This document shows positions 1-10,730 of a stretch of DNA of 11,971 bases, one piece after another; position 1 is the stretch's first letter; each line of letters begins with the position of its first letter. The stretch is from positions 1 through 11,971 of the forward strand of contig JSYX01000818.1 in NCBI GenBank assembly GCA_000787465.1. Reading direction: 5' to 3'. A program made the position numbers and the translations under genes. This DNA comes from Thermomucor indicae-seudaticae. Lineage: Eukaryota > Mucoromycota > Mucoromycetes > Mucorales > Lichtheimiaceae. The notes beneath the pieces were generated by a model that saw nothing but the letters and a program-made list of their open reading frames with translations, was not told the origin of the DNA and did no database searches.

Positions 1-1
1 G

Positions 2-55
2 CTCAAGGCTGATGGGCAACCCTTGGATGCGGAAGAAGTTGAGAACACTGGGTGA
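2..55 (+). CDS. 3' end of an upstream gene (C-terminal 17 codons plus stop)
   Basis: The window opens inside an open frame that reads LKADGQPLDAEEVENTG and then stops at TGA 53-55. The acidic, polar composition looks like a real C-terminus, and an AATAAA signal follows 30 bp later, which is what a gene end should show. The other two plus frames are less convincing: one stops after three codons and the other runs to 92 with a poor composition. The protein family cannot be told from so few residues. The gene body lies outside the window. Confidence 0.45.
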   Translation, partial: LKADGQPLDAEEVENTG

Positions 56-84
56 CCTTGGGACTCCAAGTCTCTTTTTGTCTT

Positions 85-90
85 AATAAA
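85..90 (+). terminator. AATAAA poly(A) signal of the upstream gene
   Basis: A canonical AATAAA lies 30 bp after the TGA at 53-55, in a T-rich stretch (tttttgtctt before it, tatattttgg after it). The spacing fits cleavage and polyadenylation of the partial plus-strand gene at the left edge. Confidence 0.5.
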
Positions 91-1888
91 GTCTATATTT
101 TGGTACAAGATACTAGAATGCGCAAATAAATTAAAAGATAGGTACAAGTTAAAACGTACGCTTTTCTTCCTCCATCGGGGGGTTTTAAAGGCGTTTTCAA
201 CAACTCTTCGGTGTGATTTGGCAGGGTGGAAGATCAAGAGACTGAATGGTCATGTGTATTGCTGTGGCATATTGTGTGACATTGCGACATTGCGACATTG
301 CCGAAAGGAGCTTTTTGCACGGTATGTTCTTATGTAGCCATAACCAGTTGAATACTTCATAGGGCCTTCAGCTGAGCAAGGTTTTGTATTTAGTAGTGAA
401 GCGACACTGTAAGTCTCATGAGAACGGTTGGCATCTTTTGCATATGCTATATTAAATTCTTCAGCATTTGAGTAAATGTGTCTCATTAGTCTGTCTGTAT
501 ACGTTTAGAAGTTCTCGTTAGCCACAATTGGCGTAAAGAAATGGTACATTAAACGCCTCAAGGAAAGTCCTAGCTGTACTGGTTGCAAGGAATAACTTAC
601 ACGGTTGTCCCCTCAGTATGTAAATCCCATTGAATAAGATGCAGCGATAGACGTGACCCAAATGCTACCGTGTTGCACGCGCAGAGAAATGAAATGAAAA
701 CGCCAGTTAAATGATCTTTATTGTTATTCTACTACTATAAACTAAAATAGTGTGCATGGACAATCAATACTTTGAATGAGTAAAACGAATTTTCTCCGGT
801 TGCCTCACGCGGATATGTTACTTGATGTTCGTTTGATCTGTTGTACAGCTCAAAACTCTATCTTTGCCCGGCCACGCTGCACATGAAGATATTCATACAG
901 ATTGATATCCAATAGTTAAGCAAAGCATAGTCTGGATAGCTGCAACGCTTGACGCGTAACCATCCCTTTGGATGAAATATGGTACTTCTCGACTCCATCC
1001 CGGGGCAAAGGTAGACGTCGTTGAGGTGGTTGAAATCCGGAGGTTGGCTCGACGACAGTTAGCACGGACACGTTCAAGTGATATGGATCAGCTTCACAAA
1101 AGCGAATACAACTTCCGCAAGCTATGGATCTCGCAAATAAACCATCTTTCGGCGAATTCCAACAGCATTCGAAATTGATACCTTGCAAGGCTATTTTTCA
1201 AACGCTTTATCCAAGCCCTGAAAATCCATTCCGTCCAACCAGACATCATTCCATACACACGTTTGTCTTCACTAAAGCCGCTGCAGCACGGCCTAGGTGA
1301 GTATTTCGATTTCTTCACTTGCTAAACGAAGCCATTCTAAACATGGAGCGCCCAAGGCTGCAAGCGTCTTTAAGCGCTCATGGGAACGTTCACTGGCTTT
1401 TGGGTGGAACATGATACCCTCCAGAGAGTGGCGATGCGGTCGGTCAGAGCCGGTCCATGCTATGTCTGTTACGTGAAAGTCTCACAGAGCGATTCTTCAC
1501 TGTATTTCGGCCAACACTCAAATGTTTCGCAAGCACCGTTGCCATTCACCAGTCAAGCTATGGACAGCAGTAATGCACCGTGCCCCAGGACAAGCGTTGC
1601 GATCGTGCATGTCTCGTAGACTCAGCCCCTAACAACTTAGATCAGGGCAAAACTCTGGCAAGTTGTCAAACTCTGTACCGGACTCAAAAAGAGAGGCAGG
1701 GTCACCGCGTACGATACACATGGAGATCATGGCTTGCATAAGAGGTTCCTTAACAGAGGAAGGCTTTGTCCCCGCCCAAGTTTGGGATGGCAGTTGGAAA
1801 AATTGCTCACCTCGAAACCGTCACTCAACGAATCCCACAAAAATTTTGCCCTGTTCCAGCTCAACAGGTCTCACTACTAGTCTGAACT
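91..1888. other. Intergenic stretch of about 1.8 kb with no supported gene
   Basis: Both strands contain only short open frames (60-90 codons). They overlap one another, match no family I recognise and show no convincing splice joins. A minus-strand AATAAA (TTTATT at 717-722) could end a minus-strand transcript, but I cannot build a gene that uses it. A 33-codon minus-strand frame at 1545-1444 has a helix-turn-helix flavour and is bounded by stops (see findings). The last few hundred bases before 1889 must contain the MCM7 promoter and 5' leader. No clear TATA box or proximal cell-cycle MCB element is visible there. Confidence 0.5.
278..301. repeat. Three perfect tandem copies of an 8-bp unit (GACATTGC)
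   Basis: GACATTGC occurs three times head to tail at 278-285, 286-293 and 294-301 without a mismatch. The period of 8 is not a multiple of 3, and no supported gene covers it. It is most simply a short slippage-prone microsatellite. Confidence 0.8.
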
Positions 1889-4596
<2,708 letters not shown>

Positions 4597-4674
4597 AAAA
4601 AGAACACTTTGTATATTATACTGCTTTTTTCTTCTATTATTGCATTTACTCTTTCTTTTTTCTGCTTTTCCTGT

Positions 4675-4680
4675 AATAAA
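4675..4680 (+). terminator. AATAAA poly(A) signal of MCM7
   Basis: AATAAA lies 79 bp after the MCM7 stop, following a long T/C-rich tract (about 4619-4670). The convergent hydrolase gene stops at 4727 on the other strand, so the two 3' untranslated regions very likely overlap in the 130 bp between the stop codons. Confidence 0.6.
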
Positions 4681-4726
4681 TTACTTTTAAAAGTCCTCTA
4701 TAAAAGTAGATATATTAATTGGGAAT

Positions 4727-6306
4727 CTATTCCTGAGCTTGGATCGCTTCTACACCGCGATCTACGGCTTCAGGATCCAGCAGTGCTTCTTTCGGTAATT
4801 TCCTGATGTCAAATGCCTAAAGCAAAAACAAGCATTCATAGTTACCGTATCTTTCTTTTTCACTGGAGCGTTGTAGTTACCTCAAACATAGCTACAATAA
4901 ATTCCGCGAGTGGTTTCACAATCCACCTTGTTGGCTTCCAAAAATGCTCGAACCAGCCTATATGTCCACCATAATCGGTCGTGGCCAGTATAACGTACGG
5001 ATTGATCTTGATCTCATCATAAGGTATACTTTCACTCACTGCAATTGGATCATCCAAGGCGTTAAAGCAAAGCAATGGTATCCGAACATGTTCGATAAAA
5101 CGACATGAACTCGCGTCTCGGTAATAGTTATTAACAGTGGTATATCCAGACATTTTGCGGGTGTACGCGTCGTCGAATTCCCGAATAGTTGATGCACGCA
5201 TCACTTGATCAATGTCTATATCCTTATTCTTCGATATCATCTCTATATGTCTTTTTGCTATATCGTTAGCTATCCCGAGAAATATGGCTTCTTCCCTATC
5301 CCCTACCTTGCAAATGCTCTCTTTAAATTGTTTGCCATGGTTCCAGAATATATTTTCTGTATTAAATAATGCCGATCCAGTGCATAGCCGGCACTACATT
5401 ATATATGATCTGCCATTAGATACGATACAAGAACAACCAACCGTCTATACTTGCTTTACAAAATCGAACGGATTTGCGACAGAGATGGCGGCCTTGAAGG
5501 GCGTCTTCTCGCCCTCTTCACCCAAGTACTGCAAGAAGAAGAAAAAAAAAAATTGCGGTAAGTGTCCGACTGTCGCTTCTTAGATCAGGGTATTCGTACC
5601 TTGACTAGAATATTGGAACCAAGGGAATAGCCGATCCCTATCAACGGTGTTCCGGGTGGTAGAACGCTTTGGATGTGTTTCAGGACATGACGAAGGTCGT
5701 CGGTATAAGCCCCATTGAAAAGTCTTGGCGTCGTGAGTTCGGTGTTTGCACAGCCGCGAGCATTAAACACAACTCCACGGTAATTGAAAGGGGGTCGAGT
5801 TACCTAAGAGTTAGAAAGTCAGCCAAAGTGTGGCGCAATGCGTACCATGATCCCCGCCCCACCACTTCCAAAAGTCCACGGATATAAGATTCATGGCTGC
5901 CGCCAGTTAGTCCATGCAGCACGACCAAAGTAGGGGTATCATCGAATGGCTTCTGCGCAAGTGGAGGAGTCCAGTCTAAAGACACTTGTCCGCCGTCAGG
6001 TAGAGACAGCATCTCTCTTTTTGCCCATTGCGTGAGCCTTGGGGAACGTCTTGGCGCCGAAGAAGTTGACTCCTACCGCTCATAGCAGACATCGTTCATT
6101 GTCGGTGTTCCTGCATAGTAGGCTGCGTAAGCGGTTTGCAGGTGTCCATTGAAGAGATAAGGCGTGGGCGTATAGTAAGCTTTCGGACCGATGAGTGACG
6201 GGCATTTCTCGGCAAGGTAATCAGTGATGCATACAGAGGCATTGCCAGCTTGTTTCAATGTAATGTTGACAGGGGACGGGTGGTGAAATAGCTTAACCTT
6301 TGACAT
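4727..6306 (-). CDS. Alpha/beta hydrolase of the YMR210W/EHT1/EEB1 (ABHD1/3-like) family; seven exons
   Basis: This family includes fungal acylglycerol lipase and medium-chain ester synthase/esterase enzymes; the exact substrate cannot be read from sequence. The exons inferred, in transcript order, are 6306-6077, 6016-5863, 5803-5600, 5528-5455, 5393-5307, 5250-4881 and 4816-4727. The phases close to 402 residues. Visible motifs: oxyanion-strand HGLTGGSHESY near 111, FNARGCANT near 141-149, nucleophile elbow GYSLG with Ser188, acid in NALDDPI (Asp316 or 317) and DYGGHIGW with His346, so the catalytic triad is intact. The N-terminal YTPTPYLFNGHLQT block is also typical. Two joins are weak. Intron 2 (5862-5804) uses the poor donor GTGGGG but gives the family-like LLEVVTRPPFNYRG. 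Intron 4 (5454-5394) needs a GC donor to keep frame. Start ATG 6306 is the first in frame. It is divergent from the TMEM184-like gene and convergent with MCM7. Confidence 0.92.
5394..5454 (-). other. Probable GC-AG intron in the hydrolase gene
   Basis: Exon 4 must end with two bases over to join the downstream frame that reads YALDRHYL...IYSGTMANN. The two nearby GT donors (GTAAAG at 5459 and GTATAG at 5450) both leave phase 0 and fail. A GCAAGT donor at 5454 gives the right phase, a 61-bp intron and the acceptor TGTAG, with a CTAAT branch-like site about 20 bp upstream. GCAAGT is the usual consensus for GC-AG introns. Confidence 0.55.
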
Positions 6307-6513
6307 TGTTTACAAGACGAATGAAGCAGAAAACGGCGGACTTCATCAACCTCCCGAGGCGGTGGCAGAAACGCCAAGACACCGGTCATTGTCAAGCCTT
6401 GTGAAACATTTCATGAGGATGCAACTTTGTCCTGGTTTTGGTTCTGCCCTGCAGGGACATAACTCCTTTTCGCTTTCCGGCTTACTTCTTTTTCATATTT
6501 GTTCTTTTGTCCA
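6307..6513. promoter_or_regulatory. Divergent promoter region between the hydrolase and TMEM184-like genes
   Basis: Only 207 bp separate the two start codons, so both promoters and 5' leaders must lie here or overlap coding DNA. The half nearest the hydrolase is GC-richer, and the half nearest the membrane protein gene is T/C-rich (for example tttttcatatttgttctttt at 6489-6508), as fungal leaders often are. A CCAAT pentamer at 6511-6515 overlaps the plus-strand ATG, so its use as a CCAAT box is doubtful. I see no clear TATA box. Co-regulation is possible but not shown. Confidence 0.55.
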
Positions 6514-8140
6514 ATGGATAGCGGGTCCGGTACCAATAACACTTCTGAAACTGCCACTTGCCCAACTACAGGTGGCCTTCAAACTTATGGCGGTTTGTAA
6601 GTTTTGCAACAAGCGTAACTTGTTTTTTGGTGATATTATTGACACCATGCCAGTCAGCCTGGTTTTCACTTTAAGGAACTCCTTCTTCACCCAAGGTGAT
6701 CTTTTTTTATAAGGCCTTTCCTACGCCCTCAGTCTCTAATCTGTCGAATGCCGATCTGAACAGCGAAAATTGGCACATTTGGGGTTGGCTGGTCTGCTTG
6801 CTGTTGCTAGTCATCACGTGGAGTATGACGCTAGTAATTATTGGACGTCATTGTAGGAATTACTAGTAAGCAACTGGAAGATCGTGTGTCCGTTGATCAA
6901 TAACGTTGACCAGAGTGGGAAACGTTCTTGTGGTTTCCGCGGTAAACTTTTAGTGATCCAAGTATCCAGAGACACAAGCTTCGGGTTTTACTTTATCCGC
7001 CCGTTTATGCTACTTTGGCCTGGTTCTCTTATTTGCGATACGACTATTCGACCACCATCATGTTTTTCGCTACCCTCTTTGAATCATTCGCAGTTTATAA
7101 TCTCTACACTTGTTTACAAGCCTACCTTCAACCGTTCCGCGACGAAGCAGGAAATACAAAGGAGCCCATCACTACCAAAGTGTTTGGACTCTTCACGATC
7201 CGTCTGTGAGTACTTCTCGCTGTTTATCATTTGACTAAGTAGCTAACTTAAGAATTTATGTAGCAAATCAAAGTTTGGCATGCATTACCGGGTAATTACC
7301 GATATCCTGGTGTTTCAGTATCCTATCTGGTAAAGTTTCTGGCGGTATTGCATATCGCGTCTTGGATGCCTAACATCGCAGTACTTTTAAAGGTCTATCC
7401 TTGATGCTTTGATATCCATTATCACAGAGCTCAAGGGTACCTACTGCGCCGAATCGTACAGCTTCAAGGGCGCCTATGTGTACCTGACCATCGTCAACTT
7501 CGCGTCTCTAAGCATTATTCTCAGCGCCTTGTTTGTATATCTCGCCGTATTTCATAATGAGTGGAAGCATGGCAACATCCGTGCACACGGCATGTTCTGG
7601 TGTGTCAAGGGACCGATTATGGTTATTTTCTACTTTGGTGACATACTATTAAGCATCTTGGAGACGGTGAAAGTCATCAAAGGCACAGACGGCAGTCAGT
7701 CAAGCGATGGGCTGGCGTGGCCCGCAGCTGCAGTGAAGAATGGCTTGGAAGTGATCTTGATCTGTACGGTAATGTGTGTGGATATCTTTTTGATGGCGAA
7801 ATACTTTGGACCTCAAGACGCGGTAACGAAGCACATTGAGGAAGACCTGCCGCGGATGACCGGATGGATGGCGCTAGTAGATGGTTACCTTTCGTATCTG
7901 CCGGAATTCTTTCACAATTTGCTTTTTTGTGGCGTGGACTCATATCGGCTGGCGCGGAAACGTATGGAAATTCGTGCACGACGGAAACGCGAAATGTATT
8001 CGACTAGCAATAGCAGCACCCATGCATTATCACCAGTCCTTGGCAAGGACGAGCAGGCAGCTCCGAGTTCACCGACAGCTGCGACCTATGAGGAGCATCC
8101 ACCAATGTCTGGGTCTGGCTACAGGCCCATACAATCGTAA
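6514..8140 (+). CDS. TMEM184/DUF300 (OST-alpha-like) multi-pass membrane protein; about six exons
   Basis: The family comprises seven-helix membrane proteins related to organic solute transporter alpha; fungal members are mostly uncharacterised. Solid exons are 6764-6865 (TM1, ENWHIWGWLVCLLLLVI), 6954-7205 (RVLLYPPVYATLAWFSYL, ESFAVYNLYTCLQAYLQPFR), 7264-7329 (KSKFGMHYRVITDILVFQY) and 7393-8140 (GTYCAESYSFKGAYVYL, AHGMFWCVKGPIMVIFYFGD, and the last helices). They join in phase through introns 6866-6953, 7206-7263 and 7330-7392. The N-terminus is less certain. ATG 6514 opens MDSGSGTNN, exon 6514-6596, with or without a 42-bp exon at 6654-6695. Both versions stay in frame (430 or 416 residues). 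A basic stretch (ARKRMEIRARRKRE) follows the last helix, and then a Ser/Pro-rich cytosolic tail. The stop is TAA 8138-8140. Confidence 0.9.
6654..6695 (+). other. Possible 42-bp cassette exon in the TMEM184-like gene
   Basis: CCAG ends at 6653 and AAG|GTGATC lies at 6695/6696. The enclosed 42 bp read QPGFHFKELLLHP in the frame set by both flanking exons and give introns of 57 and 68 bp, the local norm. Because 42 is a multiple of 3, skipping it (one 167-bp intron, 6597-6763) also keeps the frame. Sequence alone cannot decide between inclusion, skipping or both. Confidence 0.35.
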
Positions 8141-8257
8141 CAACAGAGTGCATCCTACCATTTCATGTCAGTTCTGTATATCCCTGAACTTTTATTTATT
8201 CAGTTTACAATTGAGTTGTCTGTTTTTGGAATCAAATTTTTCTTTTTCGTGTTCTCA

Positions 8258-8856
8258 ATGTTACTAAGGACATGCGTCTCTGCGCGATCCTTGCGTCAAC
8301 TGTATACTAGATCGTTCAGTAGCACCCGTAAATACCCTTCCTAGAACTCTGTAGACATTGTAATGACCTTTGTTTCGACCAGGCATCGCGCATCAGAGGC
8401 AGCGCAATGTCGATGACGACTGCTTGGTAGGTGCGCCCAAATCTCTCACTCTCTGAAAAGGCCAAAGAAGTCCGTCTAAGCCATTCATATAATAAGCCCT
8501 CGAAACCTACATGGTCTATATACTCGCTTCTCGAATCTGGCGATCGGCCCAGCATTACTGATGAGCAGTTCAACCGACTCTTTGAACTTGCCCAGCTACA
8601 GTCACCTTCCTCAAATCAAGAAAAAGAAGCTTTAAAGAAAGACTTGGATCAAATATCGCATTTTCTAGAACAGATACAGAGACTCGATCTCGAGAATGTG
8701 GAACCACTTATCCAGTTGTGGAATCAAGATACTGGGCTTCGGCTGCGGGACGACGTACCCGAAGAAGAATTTGACGGACGAAGTTTACTGAAACACGCAA
8801 AAAAGACAGTGGATGGTTACTATGCTGTGGAAGGCAAAGTAGCTTCAACCGAATAA
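8258..8856 (+). CDS. gatC: GatC, subunit of mitochondrial Glu-tRNA(Gln) amidotransferase; three inferred exons
   Basis: GatC is the small subunit that holds GatA and GatB together in the complex converting Glu-tRNA(Gln) to Gln-tRNA(Gln), here presumably in mitochondria. The last exon (8497-8856) carries PTWSIYSLL, a block I recall from fungal GatC, then the GatC helices (ITDEQFNRLFELAQLQ, LDQISHFLEQIQRLD), the LENVEPL turn, and LRDDVPEE...LLKHAKKTVDGYYAVEGK, matching the family C-terminus. For the 5' part I infer exon 8258-8327, whose product begins MLLRTCVSARSLRQLY and continues with RSFSST. This is Arg/Ser-rich with no acids, a textbook presequence. Then come intron 8328-8382, exon 8383-8426 and intron 8427-8496. 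Phases and intron sizes (55 and 70 bp) fit, giving 157 residues. A frame from GTG 8431 is also open into the last exon, so a different 5' structure is possible. The ATG lies 117 bp after the TMEM184-like stop, same strand. Confidence 0.85.
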
Positions 8857-9173
8857 GATACTATTTACTGATTAGACTTCCATAATACTCAAACTGAGCT
8901 TTTCCAATGTTCAACCAAAAGAGTCCTTTTTGAAAGGAGTCTTGCTTTTTTTTCCAGGTTTACTCTTTAATGAAATTTGCAGTGATATACAACAGATTTT
9001 GCGCAGAAAAATCAAAATGATTTGCGCGATAATTTGCGGCAAAGAATATTTGTCATTTTACGTCAAAATAATCTTTACGTTTACCCGGTAAGCCCCGGCA
9101 GGGTTGATTTTTCAAGATGACCCAAAATTCCCACTCATTACCCCGCCGATTAGGCCCGCGGTCGCACGAAATT
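8857..9173. other. Gene-free stretch after GatC
   Basis: It holds the GatC 3' flank with no AATAAA close to the stop, an imperfect hairpin around 8920-8945 (AGTCCTTTTT and GAAAGGAGTC) followed by a T8 run, and A/T-rich DNA up to the left end of the inverted-repeat element. I see no coding sequence. Confidence 0.5.
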
Positions 9174-9196
9174 GGTCCTGATGTCCTGAGCCCTGA
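9174..9196 (+). repeat. Left terminal inverted repeat (23 bp)
   Basis: It starts GGTCCTGATG and ends GAGCCCTGA. It matches the reverse complement of 9885-9907 at 21 of 23 positions. Confidence 0.8.
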
Positions 9197-9234
9197 TCCA
9201 TCGTCCTGGTTATCTTCAGGACTAGGTTTTTTAA

Positions 9235-9311
9235 CGAGCCTAGGCTCGATAGACTCGGCTCGATCTCGATAAGGGTTTTGACGCTCGGCTCGGTAGGCTC
9301 AATAAGGCTCG
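9235..9311. repeat. Subterminal GGCTCG repeat array with a 14-bp palindrome
   Basis: GGCTCG occurs at 9243, 9257, 9287 and 9306, with a one-base variant at 9296. The first copy is part of the perfect palindrome CGAGCCTAGGCTCG (9235-9248). A 12-bp stretch CTAGGCTCGATA at 9240-9251 recurs at 9820-9831 near the right end of the same element. Short clustered hexamers just inside terminal repeats are typical of transposase-binding regions, for example in hAT elements. The role here is inferred. Confidence 0.7.
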
Positions 9312-9884
9312 CTGTATAAAATAGGTTTCACTACTTGACCCGACTCGACCCGTGGCAAACCCTAGTATAAAGAAGGTTCGTGGACGATGGGCGCGCTGTT
9401 GTACGTATGAAAAGGTACTTCGAACAGGATAGGTTGGTACTAGACTTTATTTAAGTGAAAGAAGTAAGGTGTCTAACCTGCTATCTAGCCTTTTAATAAG
9501 ACAATATGAATAAAGATGGCATGTTGTAATCGGGTACGCAGGTCCTACAAGACGTTACCTCAAGACACGGTACCTGAACGCGCCACTTTTTAGACGTCAG
9601 ATGCAACAATGGGTATAATGGAATATTAAAAAAAAATTGTGGATAGAGATTGAAATCTATGTAACGTGGCTACCGTGTGTACGAGCCCACAGCTCTTCGC
9701 AGCACTATTCAATTGGTTTTCAATACGCCAAGAAGAATAGTAGAAAAGAAATCGTTTAATGCTATGGAAAGATTTTGCAGGCTATTGCATATAATGTCAT
9801 CAAAGTTGCATAAGTTCGACTAGGCTCGATAAGAAACACTATTCAAGACAGACAAGCCATCCTGACCTCAGGATCAGGACGGAG

Positions 9885-9907
9885 TCAGGGCTCACGACGT
9901 CAGGACC
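9885..9907 (-). repeat. Right terminal inverted repeat (23 bp)
   Basis: On the minus strand it starts GGTCCTGACG and ends GAGCCCTGA. It mirrors 9174-9196 with two mismatches (T/C and C/G). Confidence 0.8.
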
Positions 9908-10730
9908 ATTTTTGACAGCCTTGTCTTTGTTACATATACTTCGTTCTACAATCCGGTTTTTTGCACCAAGTGTACCATAGACTATCCGTACGTTTCTCTC
10001 GCTGCGCTCTTAACCAACTTTTCCTCATCATCGTGGCGGTCTCAGCGCCCTCAGCCGAAAATTCGGTCCCAACGGTTCCATTGCTGAGGGTAATTCATTC
10101 AGGGAGTGAACTCGGTAGTGGCTTATCTGGATAACCCTATCGCACGCCCTGGCACACGGGTAAGAGTACATCTGACCTAATACGATCCAATAACGGACAC
10201 TACTTTTCCTATCATATTTTGATCCTCGAAGGAATCTGCGCTTCCACAGCGTTCAGATCCTGATGTTCTCTCGATGATTTGGAATTGCGATCGGGACCGT
10301 CAGGATGAGGTCCCTCCTGATCCTCCTCAGTATCTGGCGTGCCCACTGGGCCTTGGTTTTTGACAGTCGACCATTTATCCCGGAAACTATCATTAACACC
10401 GTCCACAAGCTCATGAGCCGTAGAATCCATGAAAAACACTTCCACCTTTTAAAATAGGTTAACTGCTCCTTTGCTTTCTTTCTACCTTTCATGGTGTAGT
10501 GATTTGAAATAAAACTCGATGTATTTTGCACGCCTAAAACAAACGAGGCCCCGTCCTGACCTGGTGAAATCGTCCTGACGAGACCCTTGGCAATCGACTT
10601 ACAGGACGTAGAGCAGGCTTTCCGAGAGCTGGATAACCAGGTTCAAAGTTTAATGCACGTTTGGAACGTTCACTATAGTCGGCATGGTGGATATTGTCGT
10701 CGTATCCAAGAATCGAGACTAGGGTTCCGA
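9908..10730. other. Repeat-rich, gene-poor stretch with short degenerate reading frames
   Basis: TCCTGA and TCAGGA motifs like those in the terminal repeats recur here (10258, 10315, 10554 and 10573), suggesting fragments of the same repeat family. A 77-codon minus-strand frame (10445-10212) reads MDSTAHELVDGVNDSFRDKW and then an acidic, Pro-rich tail. It looks protein-like, but I recognise no family and find no partner exons. A plus-strand stretch from about 10603 (DVEQAFRELDNQVQSLMHVW, after TTACAG) has an amphipathic-helix pattern and could be a gene or gag-like relic. Neither is supported well enough to call a gene. Confidence 0.4.

Larger units (their letters stand above)
9174..9907. mobile_element. 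Candidate non-autonomous DNA transposon (MITE-like), 734 bp
   Basis: The two ends are inverted copies. Reading inward, the left end is GGTCCTGATGTCCTGAGCCC and the right end is GGTCCTGACGTCGTGAGCCC; over 23 bp they match at 21 positions. Similarity continues further in with gaps: GTCCTG and TCAGGA blocks, then CGAGCCTAG. The interior has no open frame of note, so the element would depend on a transposase encoded elsewhere. GGCTCG-rich subterminal DNA on the left and one copy near the right end resemble transposase-binding arrays. Both flanks carry ATT (9171-9173 and 9908-9910), which could be a 3-bp target duplication but is too short to prove one. The superfamily is not assigned. Confidence 0.6.

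Noticed and set aside
952..957. ACGCGT, the MCB cell-cycle element expected at replication genes
   Set aside because: It lies about 930 bp upstream of the MCM7 ATG. A single hexamer at that distance, with none closer, is not evidence of MCB control. A partial CGCGT near 1708 is no better.
916..1318. Overlapping minus-strand frames of 74-90 codons as a possible gene
   Set aside because: They match no family, they overlap a plus-strand frame of similar length, and no phase-consistent intron joins them.
6362..6712. 116-codon plus-strand frame at the start of the TMEM184-like gene
   Set aside because: It runs through the divergent promoter and a different frame of the inferred first exon. Its sequence does not resemble the membrane protein N-terminus.
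9353..9361. AAACCCTAG, resembling a telomere repeat unit
   Set aside because: It is a single unit with no tandem copies, so a chance match inside the inverted-repeat element is enough.
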